Source: Phytophthora colocasiae
Lineage: Eukaryota; Oomycota; Peronosporomycetes; Peronosporales; Peronosporaceae
Assembly (NCBI GenBank): GCA_018806915.1
Contig: JAGKQI010000100.1
Location: 2,666,001 to 2,730,000 of the forward strand
DNA length: 64,000 nt
Reading direction: 5' to 3'
In this document: in pieces, positions 33,301 to 43,564 of the stretch
Numbering within the stretch: the first letter of the stretch is position 1
Layout of the letters: each line of letters begins with the position of its first letter
Notes under the pieces: generated by a model
The model's database searches: none
The model's input: only the letters and a program-made list of their open reading frames with translations
Told to the model about the DNA's origin: nothing
Position numbers and translations under genes: made by a program

Positions 33301-35992
33301 ATCGTGGCGAAACGGGACGAGCTGTGCAGAGGCAACTGGAACGCAATTTCACTTCCGACATTGCTCAACAGCTTTGCGGACTGAACATACGAAGTGATGA
33401 AGGCAGCCACGGCATCATCGTCACACTTAGCGTCGTCCTTCACCAGAGTCAAGTTGTAGCCTGCACCGAAGCGGTTCTTCAGGAAAAGAGATGATCCACA
33501 GCACCGCATCTCTCCTTCAGCCATGATGGCAATACGGTCACCAAGAATGTCAGCTTCGTCCATGAAATGAGTCGTCAATACCATCACACGGTCGTTACGA
33601 TTGTTCAGCAGGATCTCCCACGTACTACGTCGACTGTACGGGTCCATACCGGAAGTCGGTTCATCCAGGAACACCAGGGAGCTGTCACCCAGAAGTGAAA
33701 TGGCCACTGACAACTTACGCTTCATACCACCAGACAAGTCATTGGGCTTCGAGTTGCGCTTCTCCGTCAAACCAACCTCACGGATCTGTTTGTCCACCAC
33801 AGCCTGCAGCTCTTCATTCGCGTATCCCTTGATCTGTCCGAAGAACTGGAGGTGCTCCTGGACCGTCAATTCAGGGAAGAGAACGTCGTGCTGGAAACAG
33901 ATACCGAGCGACTGGCGCATCTCGTCCATGTCCTCGTTGATCGACATGCCTCGGTACGTGGCGTTACCACTGGAAGGTGCAGTCATACCGGTGAGCATGG
34001 AGATCAACGTGGTCTTACCGGCGCCATTGTGGCCCAGCAGACAAGTGATCTGGTCCTTGTACATCGTGACATCAAGACCTTTAACAGCGATCTTCTCTCC
34101 ACCGGGGACCTGGAAAACCTTGCGTAGACGCTTGACCGTAAGTGCCTCACCGTTGCGCTCCTGTTCGCGCTGATCAGCAGTGACAAGCTCAAAGTCGGGG
34201 CTGATATTCACTGAAACGTCATCGAGGAAGGCGTCTGTAGGTGTCTGCGCTGTCGATTGTTTCTCCTTACGGTTTCTCCAGTACGACGGTGACACGGGGA
34301 AGTACCATTTCAGTGACGTACCATACTCCTTCGGCATGACCTTCTCGAAGTATAAACCAAGAAGTGTGTATAAGATCGAATCGAAGGCAAACATCCACAA
34401 TGCTGTACTCAGGCGATAGTTATCGCTGAGTGTCCCCATGGTCGAGAACTGAACGCCTTCACCAGTCTCTTCAGCGTTTGCTAGCACAGTCACACCGAGT
34501 GACAGTGCCACAGGAGATAGAACAGACCCAATACGTTTCGCACCTTCAGCAGTACCGGTGGTAAAGCCCTGGGAAACTGCAAACATCGCGAAGAAAGCCA
34601 CCATACCCACGAACGCACCGACACGCGCCTTACTGAACAAGGTACTGATTAGGAACGCCAATGCCAGCACGCTTAGGCCAAACAGGAAGAAGAACAGGAA
34701 CGTGACGATCAATGAACTATTGGGGAAGAGACCAGCCAGACCGGCAACGGCTTGAGCTACAGCGCCGACGAACAAGATTGCTGCGTACGTCATGTACCAC
34801 GTCAAGATGATGGTCTTCTCGGTCACACCAAGGATCTTCATGAACTCTTGTTGGCGCAGTTCCTTCTCTTGGACGAGAACGACTAGGATGCGCGAAATCG
34901 TGAAGAGATACGCCATGATGAAGATTATTGAGAAGACATTGGCAACGTTCGCGTAGAATGGTGAGCTGGTATAATTGTCGACAGGGAATGGAGCGACGGT
35001 AGAACCCAATATCGACTGAGGAGCTTGACGAAGCGGAGTCAACAGAATTTCTCTCGTAGAGTTCGTCAAGCCATCCAACACACTTGAAATGTTCGAGCTT
35101 TTGCCTCTCGAATCAAACTGTCGCTGTTGAAAACGTCAAGAAGGGTCTGGTCAATTTCAGCGGAAGGTACTGCCGCAGACTCTTGACTTTGACAGATTCC
35201 GGTGGTCGATTGGTTAGAAAAGCTCCATGCATGCAGGTCACGAAGCGAGTGACAAGCGTCTGCAGTGTCATGAAACCCGTGACGGTGTAGACTGAGTAAT
35301 AATCGGTCACAATTTCCTTCTGGAAATTCTCCACATTGACAAGTTTTCCCTCAGTCGTTGGAACACGGCCCACAGAATCTCTACCTTCTCCCTTCGTCGA
35401 GTTCAGACGCAGCGAGTACTCGATGGGTGCGAACGTTCCAATATCGTCTCCACTCGGGATCGAGTCGAACACGATCGCACCGTAGATCTTCGGATTGGTG
35501 AGGCTGTCTCCGTAATTGTCACTCTTGACGTAGTCTGTCAACGCGTCGTTCGAGTCGAAGAACTGGATGCTGTCCTTGAACGACGGGATGGACAGCGAAG
35601 AGCTGGTCGAGTTCAGCAGATCCACACGAGGGTACCACATTTCCATGGTCTCAGCAAAGTAGTTGCGAGTGAAGGCGTTGTCTGGAGCGATACCGATCTT
35701 GTACGGAACGACCTTCCCACCACATTCAGTCGGCACACTGTAGGGCGACGACGTGTCCGTGCTCACCAGTCCTTCATCCATCACCCCCATTTGGCAAACT
35801 GCGAAATCGGAGGATGACAACTCATTCAGACGCAGACCATCGTCGATCGACTGACGTCCGAGCTTCAGCATGAGGCCAGTCATAGTGGACTCGTGCAGTG
35901 CGAATTTGGGCAGATCAGTGTCCACCCACTCGATATCTTGGCCTGTCGGTTGGAATAGGTTGTAGCTGGTGCCGGCAGTATTATCAGCGTCG

Positions 35993-36251
35993 TGTAGTGG
36001 GTTTCGACCCAATGCTGCTTGAGAACCCGTGTAGTAGAAAGTAAATCGAATTCTGTCTTGAATGTAGCCGCTGCGGCAAAGCCGCATTGGTTTCTGTTAG
36101 TTTCGCTACGCAGTATGCTAGCTAGAATATGCAATATGCAAAGGTTAAGTCTGAATAACCACCTTCAAGTACCATCGGTTACCTACTCGTAGTCTCATCC
36201 GTTGCATGCGCAATGGTTGCTTGAGATGCAGTACGCCGTGGCGTCACTACA
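35993..36251 (-). repeat. Gypsy-2 3' LTR
   Basis: 259 bp. It appears identical to the other LTR apart from a G/A difference near its outer end (36241 versus 41190). A purine tract (GGAGGGCGG, minus strand) adjoins at 36252. Confidence 0.88.
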
Positions 36252-36283
36252 CCGCCCTCCAAGCAAACATTCGCGTCGTGCTG

Positions 36284-37654
36284 TTACTTTGAGACCTTAC
36301 CCGAAGTTTTCTTCTTTGGCCCACGACGACGCTTTGCCGTTGTTGAAGCTGCAGAAGTCGTCGAAGAAACTCGGCCGGATTTCAATTGCAACACGTAAGA
36401 CTTCAAGTTAGAGTCGTCGACCGTAGATAGATAATCCTGAACTTTCACTGGAACATCCTCAACCATCGTCTTAATCGGCTCCCAAGAGTCTTCAACGTGT
36501 TCTAATCCTTCCCATCCAACCAACACTTCGAATGTGTAAGTGGGATGCTCACGATGCTGCTTAATCTTCTCCACTGTGAGGAAAATGTCTTGGTTCGCGA
36601 TGTGTTCATAGATTTCATCATTCACATCTAGACTGCTGTCGGCGTACAGCTTCAACCTTGAAGCGTGCACATACCGCGTTGCACCAGTCAGTAAATGTTC
36701 AATCTCAAAGGAGTTGACATTAGCACCAATAACACGAAATGGCCCAATCCATTTTACTGCCAACTTGTTGATATGCACCTTCGAATCGACACAAGACCAT
36801 AAAACAAAATCTCCAATGTGAAAGTTGATGCGTTGAGTCCCACGCTGATTCTTCTTGTTGCGCTGAGTTTGGTCATCTTTCGCTTTCACGATGTCTCGAT
36901 GCATGTCCTTGATTGACGTTCTCAACTGTTCAACCACGGCCGTAACACTAGGCGGTGGCTCACCAACCGTCAACATGCTGGAGTGTACTGCCTCACTTCC
37001 GACAAGCACCTTCTGCAAAGGTGTTGCAGCGTTCACACCAAGAAACACTTCTGCGGGGGCATGATCGGCAAGCGAAACTACTGGACTGTGATTTAGGTTG
37101 GCTTGGATAAGTGGGATGAGCGTTGCCCAATTGGCCTGCTCGATCTTGTACTCAAGCAACATTACGCGAATCACTTGAAGAATATCTCGATTCAGCCGCT
37201 CAATACTGCCATTAATCCATGGACAGTATGCGAGTGTGAAACTCTGTGTCATTTGCGTCTTGTAACACAATTCATCCAAAAGCTGGTTCTTGAAGTGTGT
37301 TGCGGTATCACTGATGAGTAAACTGGGCGGTCCATACCTACTGTTCCACTCAAGAATTGCATTTGCAGCCGTTGCTGCATCAGGACTCGTGCACTTGATC
37401 AACTCACAGAAGTGCGAAAAGTCATCCTTGAGAACCAACAAGTAGTCCTTGCTACCGTTGTATTCACCGATGTACAAATAGTCCATGTGCAAGGCTTCAT
37501 TGCGCTCCTTGGAACGATATGTTTCTCCCCATGGTCGTGGGATGATATTACCACCCTTTACATGTCTGCATAGCAAGCAGTGTGTGCAAAACTCCCGTGT
37601 TTTCTGCTCCAACTTTGCGATATTGAAGTGCTTTTTGAGGTGGTTGATCATCAC
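36284..37654 (-). CDS. Gypsy-2 integrase with chromodomain
   Basis: Continues the zinc finger (CTHCLLC). The integrase core triad is in VLKDDFSHF (D), LISDTATHFKN (D) and NGSIERLNRD (E). The C-terminal region has GPFRVIGANVNSFEIEHLL, VHASRLKLYA and a chromodomain (FEVLVGWEGL, EDSWEP), then a Lys/Ser-rich tail. About 456 residues, open throughout. Confidence 0.87.
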   Translation of the reverse strand: MMINHLKKHFNIAKLEQKTREFCTHCLLCRHVKGGNIIPRPWGETYRSKERNEALHMDYLYIGEYNGSKDYLLVLKDDFSHFCELIKCTSPDAATAANAILEWNSRYGPPSLLISDTATHFKNQLLDELCYKTQMTQSFTLAYCPWINGSIERLNRDILQVIRVMLLEYKIEQANWATLIPLIQANLNHSPVVSLADHAPAEVFLGVNAATPLQKVLVGSEAVHSSMLTVGEPPPSVTAVVEQLRTSIKDMHRDIVKAKDDQTQRNKKNQRGTQRINFHIGDFVLWSCVDSKVHINKLAVKWIGPFRVIGANVNSFEIEHLLTGATRYVHASRLKLYADSSLDVNDEIYEHIANQDIFLTVEKIKQHREHPTYTFEVLVGWEGLEHVEDSWEPIKTMVEDVPVKVQDYLSTVDDSNLKSYVLQLKSGRVSSTTSAASTTAKRRRGPKKKTSGKVSK

Positions 37655-39740
37655 TCACCCCTCGATGGCCCATGGTTCCACAATGGGCGATCACCATCAG
37701 CCTCGTCAACAACACTTCAGCCTCTGCAGGGATCCATAGGCGATGGTGTTTGTCTCGCCACCCTCCATCTGCATCTTGAGCTAAATGCGTTGGTCGGTCA
37801 CTCGAAGCCATAGCTTGGGATTCGAGAATGTCACTGACCTTCGGCCATTGTGAGTCAGGTCCAAGCGGACGAAGTAGCGATACTTCACCTTCATCCTCCA
37901 CTTGCCACCGTTTCATTGTCGTAGTATCAGGTGACGCGACAAATCCAGCCCATCGAGATAACATGTCCGCCCAAATGTTGTCAGAACCGCTTATATGCTC
38001 AATTGTGTAGCGTAATTCGGTTAGCTTCAAGCTCCATCGTTGCAATTTTCCGCGAACATGTTTCTTGATTTCTTCACCTGGAGCGAACAAATACACCAAG
38101 TTGCGATGGTCGGAGTACAATCTGAAGCCTTTGTTCCGGATTAGCAAATAGTCAAGGTCGGTCGCTGCCTTTATTATCGGGAAAGCTTCCTTTTCAGAGA
38201 CGCTCCAATGCTGAGAAGCTCCCTTGAATGTCCCGCTCAGGCATTGCACAAGCTGATGATGCTGCTCCGTGATATGAGCTGCAGAGTCCCAGTCGGACAC
38301 AATCGTCAAAAGTATACTCCATCCACGATCGCTCGCATCCGTCATGAGAATTAGCTCGTCCGACTCACTCGGAGTCGTTAAAGTCACTGAGTTCACCAAC
38401 AAACGCTTCACTTGCTCAAAGCTATCACGTTCGCTCGTCGTGAACGTAATCGAGATTCGACTTGCTGCATGTTTGGTGCGTTTTGTCCCTTTGAGTGCTG
38501 CCTGCAAACAGTCTTGCAAAGGAGAGGCCACTCGTGCAAAATCAACTAACGAGTTCCTCATCCAACCTGCCGCACACAGGAACTGCTGTAACTCCGCAGC
38601 AGTCCGTGGTTCAGGCATGTCAACCGGGGTTTGTATCTTTTCCGGGTCATACGAAACTCCTTCGGGTGAAATTACACGGCCACACCACTTGGCGTTCTCC
38701 GTGTATAAGCACACCTTGTCTAAACCCAGCAAAAGACCATATTTCTCCAATGTGCAATACACTCGGTCGAGTACGGATAGAAATTCATCAATAGTGTCCG
38801 CATAGATTAACAAATCATCCACCCAAGCAAGTACATGTTCGTACAAAAGTCCTGCTTCACGTAACACATTCTCCACAGATTGCTGAAAATGGATAGATGA
38901 GTCTACTGATCCTTGTTGGAGGCGTGTTGGCGTAAATATCCCATCCTCAGTCATGTATGACTGGGATTCTTGGCTCGTCCGAGCAAGAGCCATTTGCCAG
39001 AAGCTCTTGATAAAGTCCACTGTCTGTTTGTGGCGTTTCCCTTTTGCATGGTGCAAGCGAGAGTTCAAATTAGGCATTCCACCAGCAAGAGGCAACACCC
39101 TAGCGTTCGGTCGTCGGAGGTCCACAGCTTGCCGAAGTCCTCCTGATTTCCCAGGTTTCTTCACAGGTCTGGCAGGACTGGCCCAACGACTGGAATTGTT
39201 TCGGTATACCCAGCCAAGTTCAACTAACGCCTCATTAAACCCTTTCATCCATTCCCGCTCTGCAGGTGCGTAAGTGCGTGGCTTGCATCGCACTGGTTCC
39301 GTTCCATCCTTGAATCGTATTTTGAACGGTTCAATCTTCGACGGCGGATCGTTCCCAATGATAATGCGCCAAATATCATAACGGGTTACTACATCGAACA
39401 AATCTCGCTTCCGATCTGCAGGAAATCCATTAGCCACTGTATCGTTAATCAATTCGCACAATCGACCAACCGTTTGCTGTTTGTCAGGGGGATTGAAAGT
39501 ATCAGGAACCTCAGACTCGAACGGATCAAAATCACACAGCTCCTTGTTCGCCAGTGCAGCCAGTTGTTCATCAACGTCAATACCAAGCTCCTTCAGAGTT
39601 AGTTCCCCCAAAAGGAACTCGTCCTCTTCCGTTTCCGTGATAACACAAGTCACATTGCGCATTCTGACTTTTCCGGCCATCGTTAGTAGCTGCAAATCCA
39701 ATTGAATCGACTCGTTGCATCTGATGATAGCTCCGCCCAC
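37548..39740 (-). CDS. Gypsy-2 protease end, reverse transcriptase and RNase H
   Basis: 730-residue frame. The first 60 residues are the C-terminal half of a protease-like domain (VTCVITETEEDEFLLGE). Reverse transcriptase follows (FRYDIWR-type linker, QAVDLRRPNARVL, VDFIKSFWQMAL, AWVDDLLIYA with the catalytic D pair). RNase H contains LMTDASDRGWSI, VSEKEAFPII and YSDHRNLVYLF. The integrase zinc finger begins (AHCGTMGHRG) but is cut by a one-base shift near 37655, so the last 35 residues are out of frame. Confidence 0.85.
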   Translation of the reverse strand: MGGAIIRCNESIQLDLQLLTMAGKVRMRNVTCVITETEEDEFLLGELTLKELGIDVDEQLAALANKELCDFDPFESEVPDTFNPPDKQQTVGRLCELINDTVANGFPADRKRDLFDVVTRYDIWRIIIGNDPPSKIEPFKIRFKDGTEPVRCKPRTYAPAEREWMKGFNEALVELGWVYRNNSSRWASPARPVKKPGKSGGLRQAVDLRRPNARVLPLAGGMPNLNSRLHHAKGKRHKQTVDFIKSFWQMALARTSQESQSYMTEDGIFTPTRLQQGSVDSSIHFQQSVENVLREAGLLYEHVLAWVDDLLIYADTIDEFLSVLDRVYCTLEKYGLLLGLDKVCLYTENAKWCGRVISPEGVSYDPEKIQTPVDMPEPRTAAELQQFLCAAGWMRNSLVDFARVASPLQDCLQAALKGTKRTKHAASRISITFTTSERDSFEQVKRLLVNSVTLTTPSESDELILMTDASDRGWSILLTIVSDWDSAAHITEQHHQLVQCLSGTFKGASQHWSVSEKEAFPIIKAATDLDYLLIRNKGFRLYSDHRNLVYLFAPGEEIKKHVRGKLQRWSLKLTELRYTIEHISGSDNIWADMLSRWAGFVASPDTTTMKRWQVEDEGEVSLLRPLGPDSQWPKVSDILESQAMASSDRPTHLAQDADGGWRDKHHRLWIPAEAEVLLTRLMVIAHCGTMGHRGVSDDQPPQKALQYRKVGAENTGVLHTLLAMQTCKGW

Positions 39741-40900
39741 CGCCTTTCCATCGATAGATTTCGGTAGTCGCCGAACAGCCGAACAACCACATCAGGACAC
39801 GCTTCACGAATTTGCTCAACTATCTTCCGGGGTATCACATTGTACTTAGTTCCATTATCGGGGTGATACGGCATTGCCACCACGCCATTGAAAGAGACGT
39901 GCTTCGCCTCCAATTCTTCCTCAACTTGCAAAAATCTCTTCATTTTAGAAGCTTCGCCACCACGGCGTTGCTCCGTAAATGACTTTATGGCTTGTTTTTT
40001 CTGCTCGTCCGTCGCACTCGGGCAATTCACAACCCAGTGGGGTCCCTTGCAATGCAAACAACCTTGTGCAGGGACTGGATCACGTTTACGATTCGCTGGT
40101 TGTTCACTGCGCCGTTCATCCTGCGCCTGACGCGCATTCTCACTATTTTGCTGTTGCTTATAGCTAGATGGAGTCGTTTTAGTCGCACCCGGGGTAGATT
40201 TAGTTGTCTTAGGTTTGCTCCAGTTATATAAATCAAATGACTGCTGATTCTTTAACGCTTCAGCTTTGACAACGTCAAAAAGCCTGGATACACTGATCTT
40301 CACGGTCGAATCCAAGTCCTGGTACAGTTGGATCTGCTCCTTCAGACTAGTAGGACGCAAATTTTCAATCAAAAGTCTACACTTCAGCTTTTCATTGCTA
40401 TCCAAGGCAATACTCAGTCCATATTCTTCAATAAGTTCGTCAAACCGATCGAAATAGTTAATCACGCGTGCCTTGACATCCTTTTGTCGAAGATCCATAT
40501 TCAAATGCTGACTCATGATTGCGTGCACATTCGGGATCTGGTCGTTTAACATGCTGGCGAGTATCTGGTCAATAGCAAGTACCAACTTCTCGTTCGTCAT
40601 TTCGTCAACTGGAGTCTTAAGCTCAAGTTCACAGAATGTTTTCAATCTGCGTCGATTGATGGTGTTGATCGCAGGAATCATCACGACTGTCGCTGACTCG
40701 CCGGATTCCTGGCAACGGGCTCGAACAGCTGACTCGTAGAGCTCTCTCTCACGTCGCCACTTGACCAACGCTTCATGCGAGAAGCACACTATCTCTGGTG
40801 GCTCCATCGCTGTCCAGAGCTTAGTCGTCGTTCGTCTTGCAGGGTCTCCATCTTCTCCTTCTGTGTTGACCCGACTGCGTTTCTGCTGGGGACCGCTCAT
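39683..40900 (-). CDS. Gypsy-2 gag
   Basis: Start chosen at MSGPQQKRSR (40900); the open frame extends into the LTR but that part is not expected to be gag. A capsid-like helical region is followed by a Lys/Arg/Gln-rich linker and a CCHC knuckle (CLHCKGPHWVVNC). Downstream, a protease-like segment has DNGTKYNVIPRKI; the usual D-S/T-G is D-N-G here. A one-base shift near 39745 separates the rest of the protease from this frame, so the last 20 residues are out of frame. No slippery heptamer was seen, which favours mutation over programmed frameshifting. Confidence 0.8.
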   Translation of the reverse strand: MSGPQQKRSRVNTEGEDGDPARRTTTKLWTAMEPPEIVCFSHEALVKWRRERELYESAVRARCQESGESATVVMIPAINTINRRRLKTFCELELKTPVDEMTNEKLVLAIDQILASMLNDQIPNVHAIMSQHLNMDLRQKDVKARVINYFDRFDELIEEYGLSIALDSNEKLKCRLLIENLRPTSLKEQIQLYQDLDSTVKISVSRLFDVVKAEALKNQQSFDLYNWSKPKTTKSTPGATKTTPSSYKQQQNSENARQAQDERRSEQPANRKRDPVPAQGCLHCKGPHWVVNCPSATDEQKKQAIKSFTEQRRGGEASKMKRFLQVEEELEAKHVSFNGVVAMPYHPDNGTKYNVIPRKIVEQIREACPDVVVRLFGDYRNLSMERRWAELSSDATSRFNWICSY

Positions 40901-40941
40901 GGCACCCAATGCTGGATCGTTGTCACAGCTAAAGTTAACTT

Positions 40942-41200
40942 TGTAGTGGGTTTCGACCCAATGCTGCTTGAGAACCCGTGTAGTAGAAAGTAAATCGAAT
41001 TCTGTCTTGAATGTAGCCGCTGCGGCAAAGCCGCATTGGTTTCTGTTAGTTTCGCTACGCAGTATGCTAGCTAGAATATGCAATATGCAAAGGTTAAGTC
41101 TGAATAACCACCTTCAAGTACCATCGGTTACCTACTCGTAGTCTCATCCGTTGCATGCGCAATGGTTGCTTGAGATGCAGTACGCCGTGACGTCACTACA
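40942..41200 (-). repeat. Gypsy-2 5' LTR
   Basis: 259 bp with the same termini as the LTR at 35993. A 41-nt leader separates it from the gag ATG at 40900. Confidence 0.88.
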
Positions 41201-41416
41201 CGTCGTCACTCCATCCCGACGGTCTTGGAGAGGACCTTGAGAGCTTCAAGCAGCAGAATGAAGAATGTCGGCACGAGAATTTCACATGCAGTGGCAACAG
41301 GCTGGCGGTTCTTGATCAACCAGTTCTTCCAAAGTAGCGACCGCATAAATGTCCACGACGTTCGCTGTCGATAGTTTCTCACTAGAGGCTTTCATGAGTT
41401 TCTCCTGGAGAGTCAT

Positions 41417-41709
41417 TTGGGGGGGGGGGGGGGGTTAAGTTTTTGTTGGCGTTGAATCTCGTGTTGTGTAGTGGTGTTTGCCGTTGAAGCCTGTGCTAGA
41501 AGTCGAATTAGGAAATGAGAAGGGCGACACGCAGCAAAGTAGAAGTCGAATACGGGTTTTGTTGTCTTCCATTTGGTCCACAAGTGCGCATGAACTAGCC
41601 TGAACATGTGCATTTTTGCAGAGATGTAGCCATTTGGGGGATGGGCATCCTTGCCATCATCTCTTGGATGAGTCTGCGTGGTAATCAGTGCCGATGTTTG
41701 GCTGCAGTA
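41417..41709. promoter_or_regulatory. ABCA-3 upstream region with a 16-base G/C homopolymer
   Basis: A run of 16 G (41419-41434, plus strand) sits 2 bp upstream of the ABCA-3 ATG, on the 5' UTR side. No other motif was recognised. The pogo-like element begins at 41710. Confidence 0.5.
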
Positions 41710-41735
41710 CCGGTTTACCTCTGTCCTAACGACAC
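41710..41735 (+). repeat. Pogo-like 5' terminal inverted repeat
   Basis: 26 bp, preceded by TA. It pairs with 43537-43562 with two mismatches near the outer end. Confidence 0.85.
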
Positions 41736-41880
41736 CACTAGTCCTAAGAGAACTCATTGTTCAGCCAATAGGAAGTCTTGAAGAAAACATGTGACTGTCC
41801 TTCCTGACCGCACTAAAACACTATACCGACATCTCTAAAACTTAGGCTGGCGATTGTGTCATTCAGGCATTTGCAGTACA

Positions 41881-43447
41881 ATGCCCAAGGGCCGCAAATG
41901 TGTCACCGGTACTGGGAAGAAGCCACGAACGTATCAGCGAGTCCGAGTCGATTACAAGCACAAGCTGGAGATTCTCCTACTTCTCGACACCGGGGTTTCA
42001 AGTCGAGAGGTGATCTCCAGAATGTACAAGGGGATCAAGAGTGCCGCCGAAATAAAGAAGAAGCAACGATATTTCGGCGCGTGGAAGAAAAATCGTGCGG
42101 TCATTGAGTACATGTGCAGTCACGGCAAGGGGCATTACAAGAACGTGCGAAACGTCGGAGACGCAATTATACTTCCAGGCGGAGCTGAAGAGTACCTCGT
42201 CATGTGGATAAACTCTTTGAGGAGTGAAGGCTGCCCGGTATCTGCTCAAATGTTGCATTTCAAGGCTCTTGAAGTTGCGAAGGACAGAGGCCTTCCTCCA
42301 GAAATATTCAGTGCTTCCTACTCATGGAGGAAGGGCTTCATGCGACGTAATAAACTGTCAATACGACGTCGAACTCGCCAAGGCCAAACCACACCCGAAG
42401 ACGCCCAGCTGAAGGCAGCACAATTCTGTGAAGAGGTGCGTCAGCTAATAGTCGAGCACAATATTTCAACGGTGCTCAACGCCGACCAAACTGCAGTATT
42501 CTACGAATACCTGCCAACCACTACCATCAATGGCACTAGCCAAAAGACGGTATGGGTTAAGTGTGCTGGTAAGGACAAGGAGAGAGCAACGGTGATGCTT
42601 CTTGCTGACTGGCATGGTAACAAGTATCCGCCCATTATCATTTTCAAGGCAAAGGCTGCGTCGACCAAGGATAAACAGCAACAAAAGGAGTCGAGTCAGA
42701 ACGGCTTTGGGCCTGTGTTGTGGCCAAAAATGAAGGCCTTGCAAGAGGAGCACGCCTGTCAGATCTATGGTAACCCGACTGCTTGGTGGAATGCTAGAAT
42801 ATCTATCAAGTTTCTCGAGTACCAATTCGCTAGCAGACCAAACATCGAAGAGAAAATCTTACTGCTGTGGGACGACTTTTCCGGTCATTGGACCACTGAG
42901 GTCGTCGAATATGCAGCATCGATTAACGTGATACTCAAAGGTGCCACCAAGGTATACTTATGTATGCCAACCAGCAGATGTGGCCTGGAACCATCCATTT
43001 AAGTGCACACTGCGAAACTACTGGGTTGAAAGGCTTCGGGAACAGGTCGCTGGACATCACGCATTAGAAGAAGGACGTGCAGCGCAACGGCTTGGAATAT
43101 CAGCACGCGTTGAAGTAGTATCAAGGGATGATATGCAAGACGTGGCCAGAGATCGGATTCGCGAGATTCGTAATGAAGAAACATGCTCGGTTTTCAGAAT
43201 CACACCACCCAGTCGCGATGACATTGCTGCATGGGTTTGCTCAAGTTGGGACACTTTGAAGACTACCACAATAATCGGTGGGTTTTCGAAGGTGGGTATC
43301 CTTGGTGACACTCGTATAGCGAATGATGACACTACGCACAGTGAAGGTTGCATTGAGGGGCTTGTAGAGGACCTACGCAACTTAGGCGTCTTAAGCAAAC
43401 CAGTTCACCCAGATCAGGACATCGATAGTGATCTCGAAGACAATTAA
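41881..43447 (+). pseudogene. Pogo/Tigger-type transposase, one frameshift
   Basis: Starts MPKGRKCVTGTGKK at the ATG at 41881. The N-terminus is basic and helical. A CENP-B-type HTH region has ILPGGAEEYLVMWINSLR, QMLHFKALEVA and SASYSWRKGFMRRNKLSIRRRT, followed by the DDE catalytic core. The first aspartate is in NADQTAVFYEYLP, the second in LLLWDDFSGHW, and the third in CQPADVAWNHPFK, as in the pogo DDD type. The third lies in another frame: a one-base shift near 42940, after VILK, splits the protein (frames 41881-43002 and 42941-43447). The protein would be about 520 residues, normal for pogo-like transposases. It acts on its own terminal repeats. The frameshift makes this copy inactive unless it is a sequence error. 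Confidence 0.82.
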
Positions 43448-43536
43448 TCTCCGCTAAATTGTACTTTCGCGTCATCTAAATCGTAGTTGTTTACCCTTAC
43501 CCCGCTACACACTTCCTCCTTCTCCGAAATCCCCAA

Positions 43537-43562
43537 GTGTCGTTAGGACAGAGGTAAGGCGG
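43537..43562 (-). repeat. Pogo-like 3' terminal inverted repeat
   Basis: 26 bp, followed by TA; inverted partner of 41710-41735. Confidence 0.85.
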
Positions 43563-43564
43563 TA

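Larger units (their letters stand above)
35993..41200 (-). mobile_element. Gypsy-2: chromodomain LTR retrotransposon (5.2 kb) in ABCA-3
   Basis: LTRs of 259 bp with TGTAGTG...CACTACA ends flank a gag-pol in minus orientation. The host 5-mer CGTCG is duplicated at 35988-35992 and 41201-41205. It is related to Gypsy-1 (same integrase and chromodomain layout, similar NIWADMLSRW and VHASRLKLYA motifs) but has different LTRs and gag. Gag and pol are in three frames, so this copy looks defective. Confidence 0.9.
30380..41416 (-). pseudogene. ABCA-3: ABCA-type transporter with a Gypsy insertion and many small indels
   Basis: Starts with ATGACTCTCC at 41416 next to a 16-base C run (minus strand). 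The N-terminal 70 codons (41416-41206) already carry indels relative to ABCA-2 and ABCA-4. The Gypsy-2 element interrupts the first extracellular domain, which resumes at 35992. A 4-base deletion near 35229 shifts the frame. TMD1 and NBD1 are open from 35081 to about 33030 (GHNGAGKTT, LSGGMKRK, LVFLDEPTSGMD). From 33.2 to 32.4 kb many one- or two-base indels relative to ABCA-2 break the second extracellular domain. The deletion after KEKQVEHN (about 32292) is shared with ABCA-2. Another shift is at about 31965 and one more near 31598. NBD2 (31597-30380, GINGAGKTTTMK, LSGGNKRK, IIFLDEPSTGMDP) is intact. Lipid-transporter family; non-functional as read. Confidence 0.85.
41710..43562 (+). mobile_element. 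Pogo-like DNA transposon (1.85 kb) with 26-bp terminal inverted repeats
   Basis: Terminal inverted repeats at 41710-41735 and 43537-43562 match at 24 of 26 bases; each outer end is CCG and the shared core is TTACCTCTGTCCTAACGACA. TA dinucleotides flank both ends (41708-41709 and 43563-43564), as expected for the Tc1/mariner superfamily. The single gene inside is a DDE transposase with a CENP-B-like N-terminus. It lies just upstream of ABCA-3. Confidence 0.85.

Noticed and set aside
39683..39745. Programmed frameshift between gag and pol of Gypsy-2
   Set aside because: No slippery heptamer or rare-codon site seen, and the shift falls inside the protease-like domain, so mutation is the simpler reading.
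41413..41757. 114-codon minus frame upstream of ABCA-3 ending in a proline run
   Set aside because: The proline run is the 16-base homopolymer read as codons; the frame covers the 5' UTR and one end of the pogo-like element.
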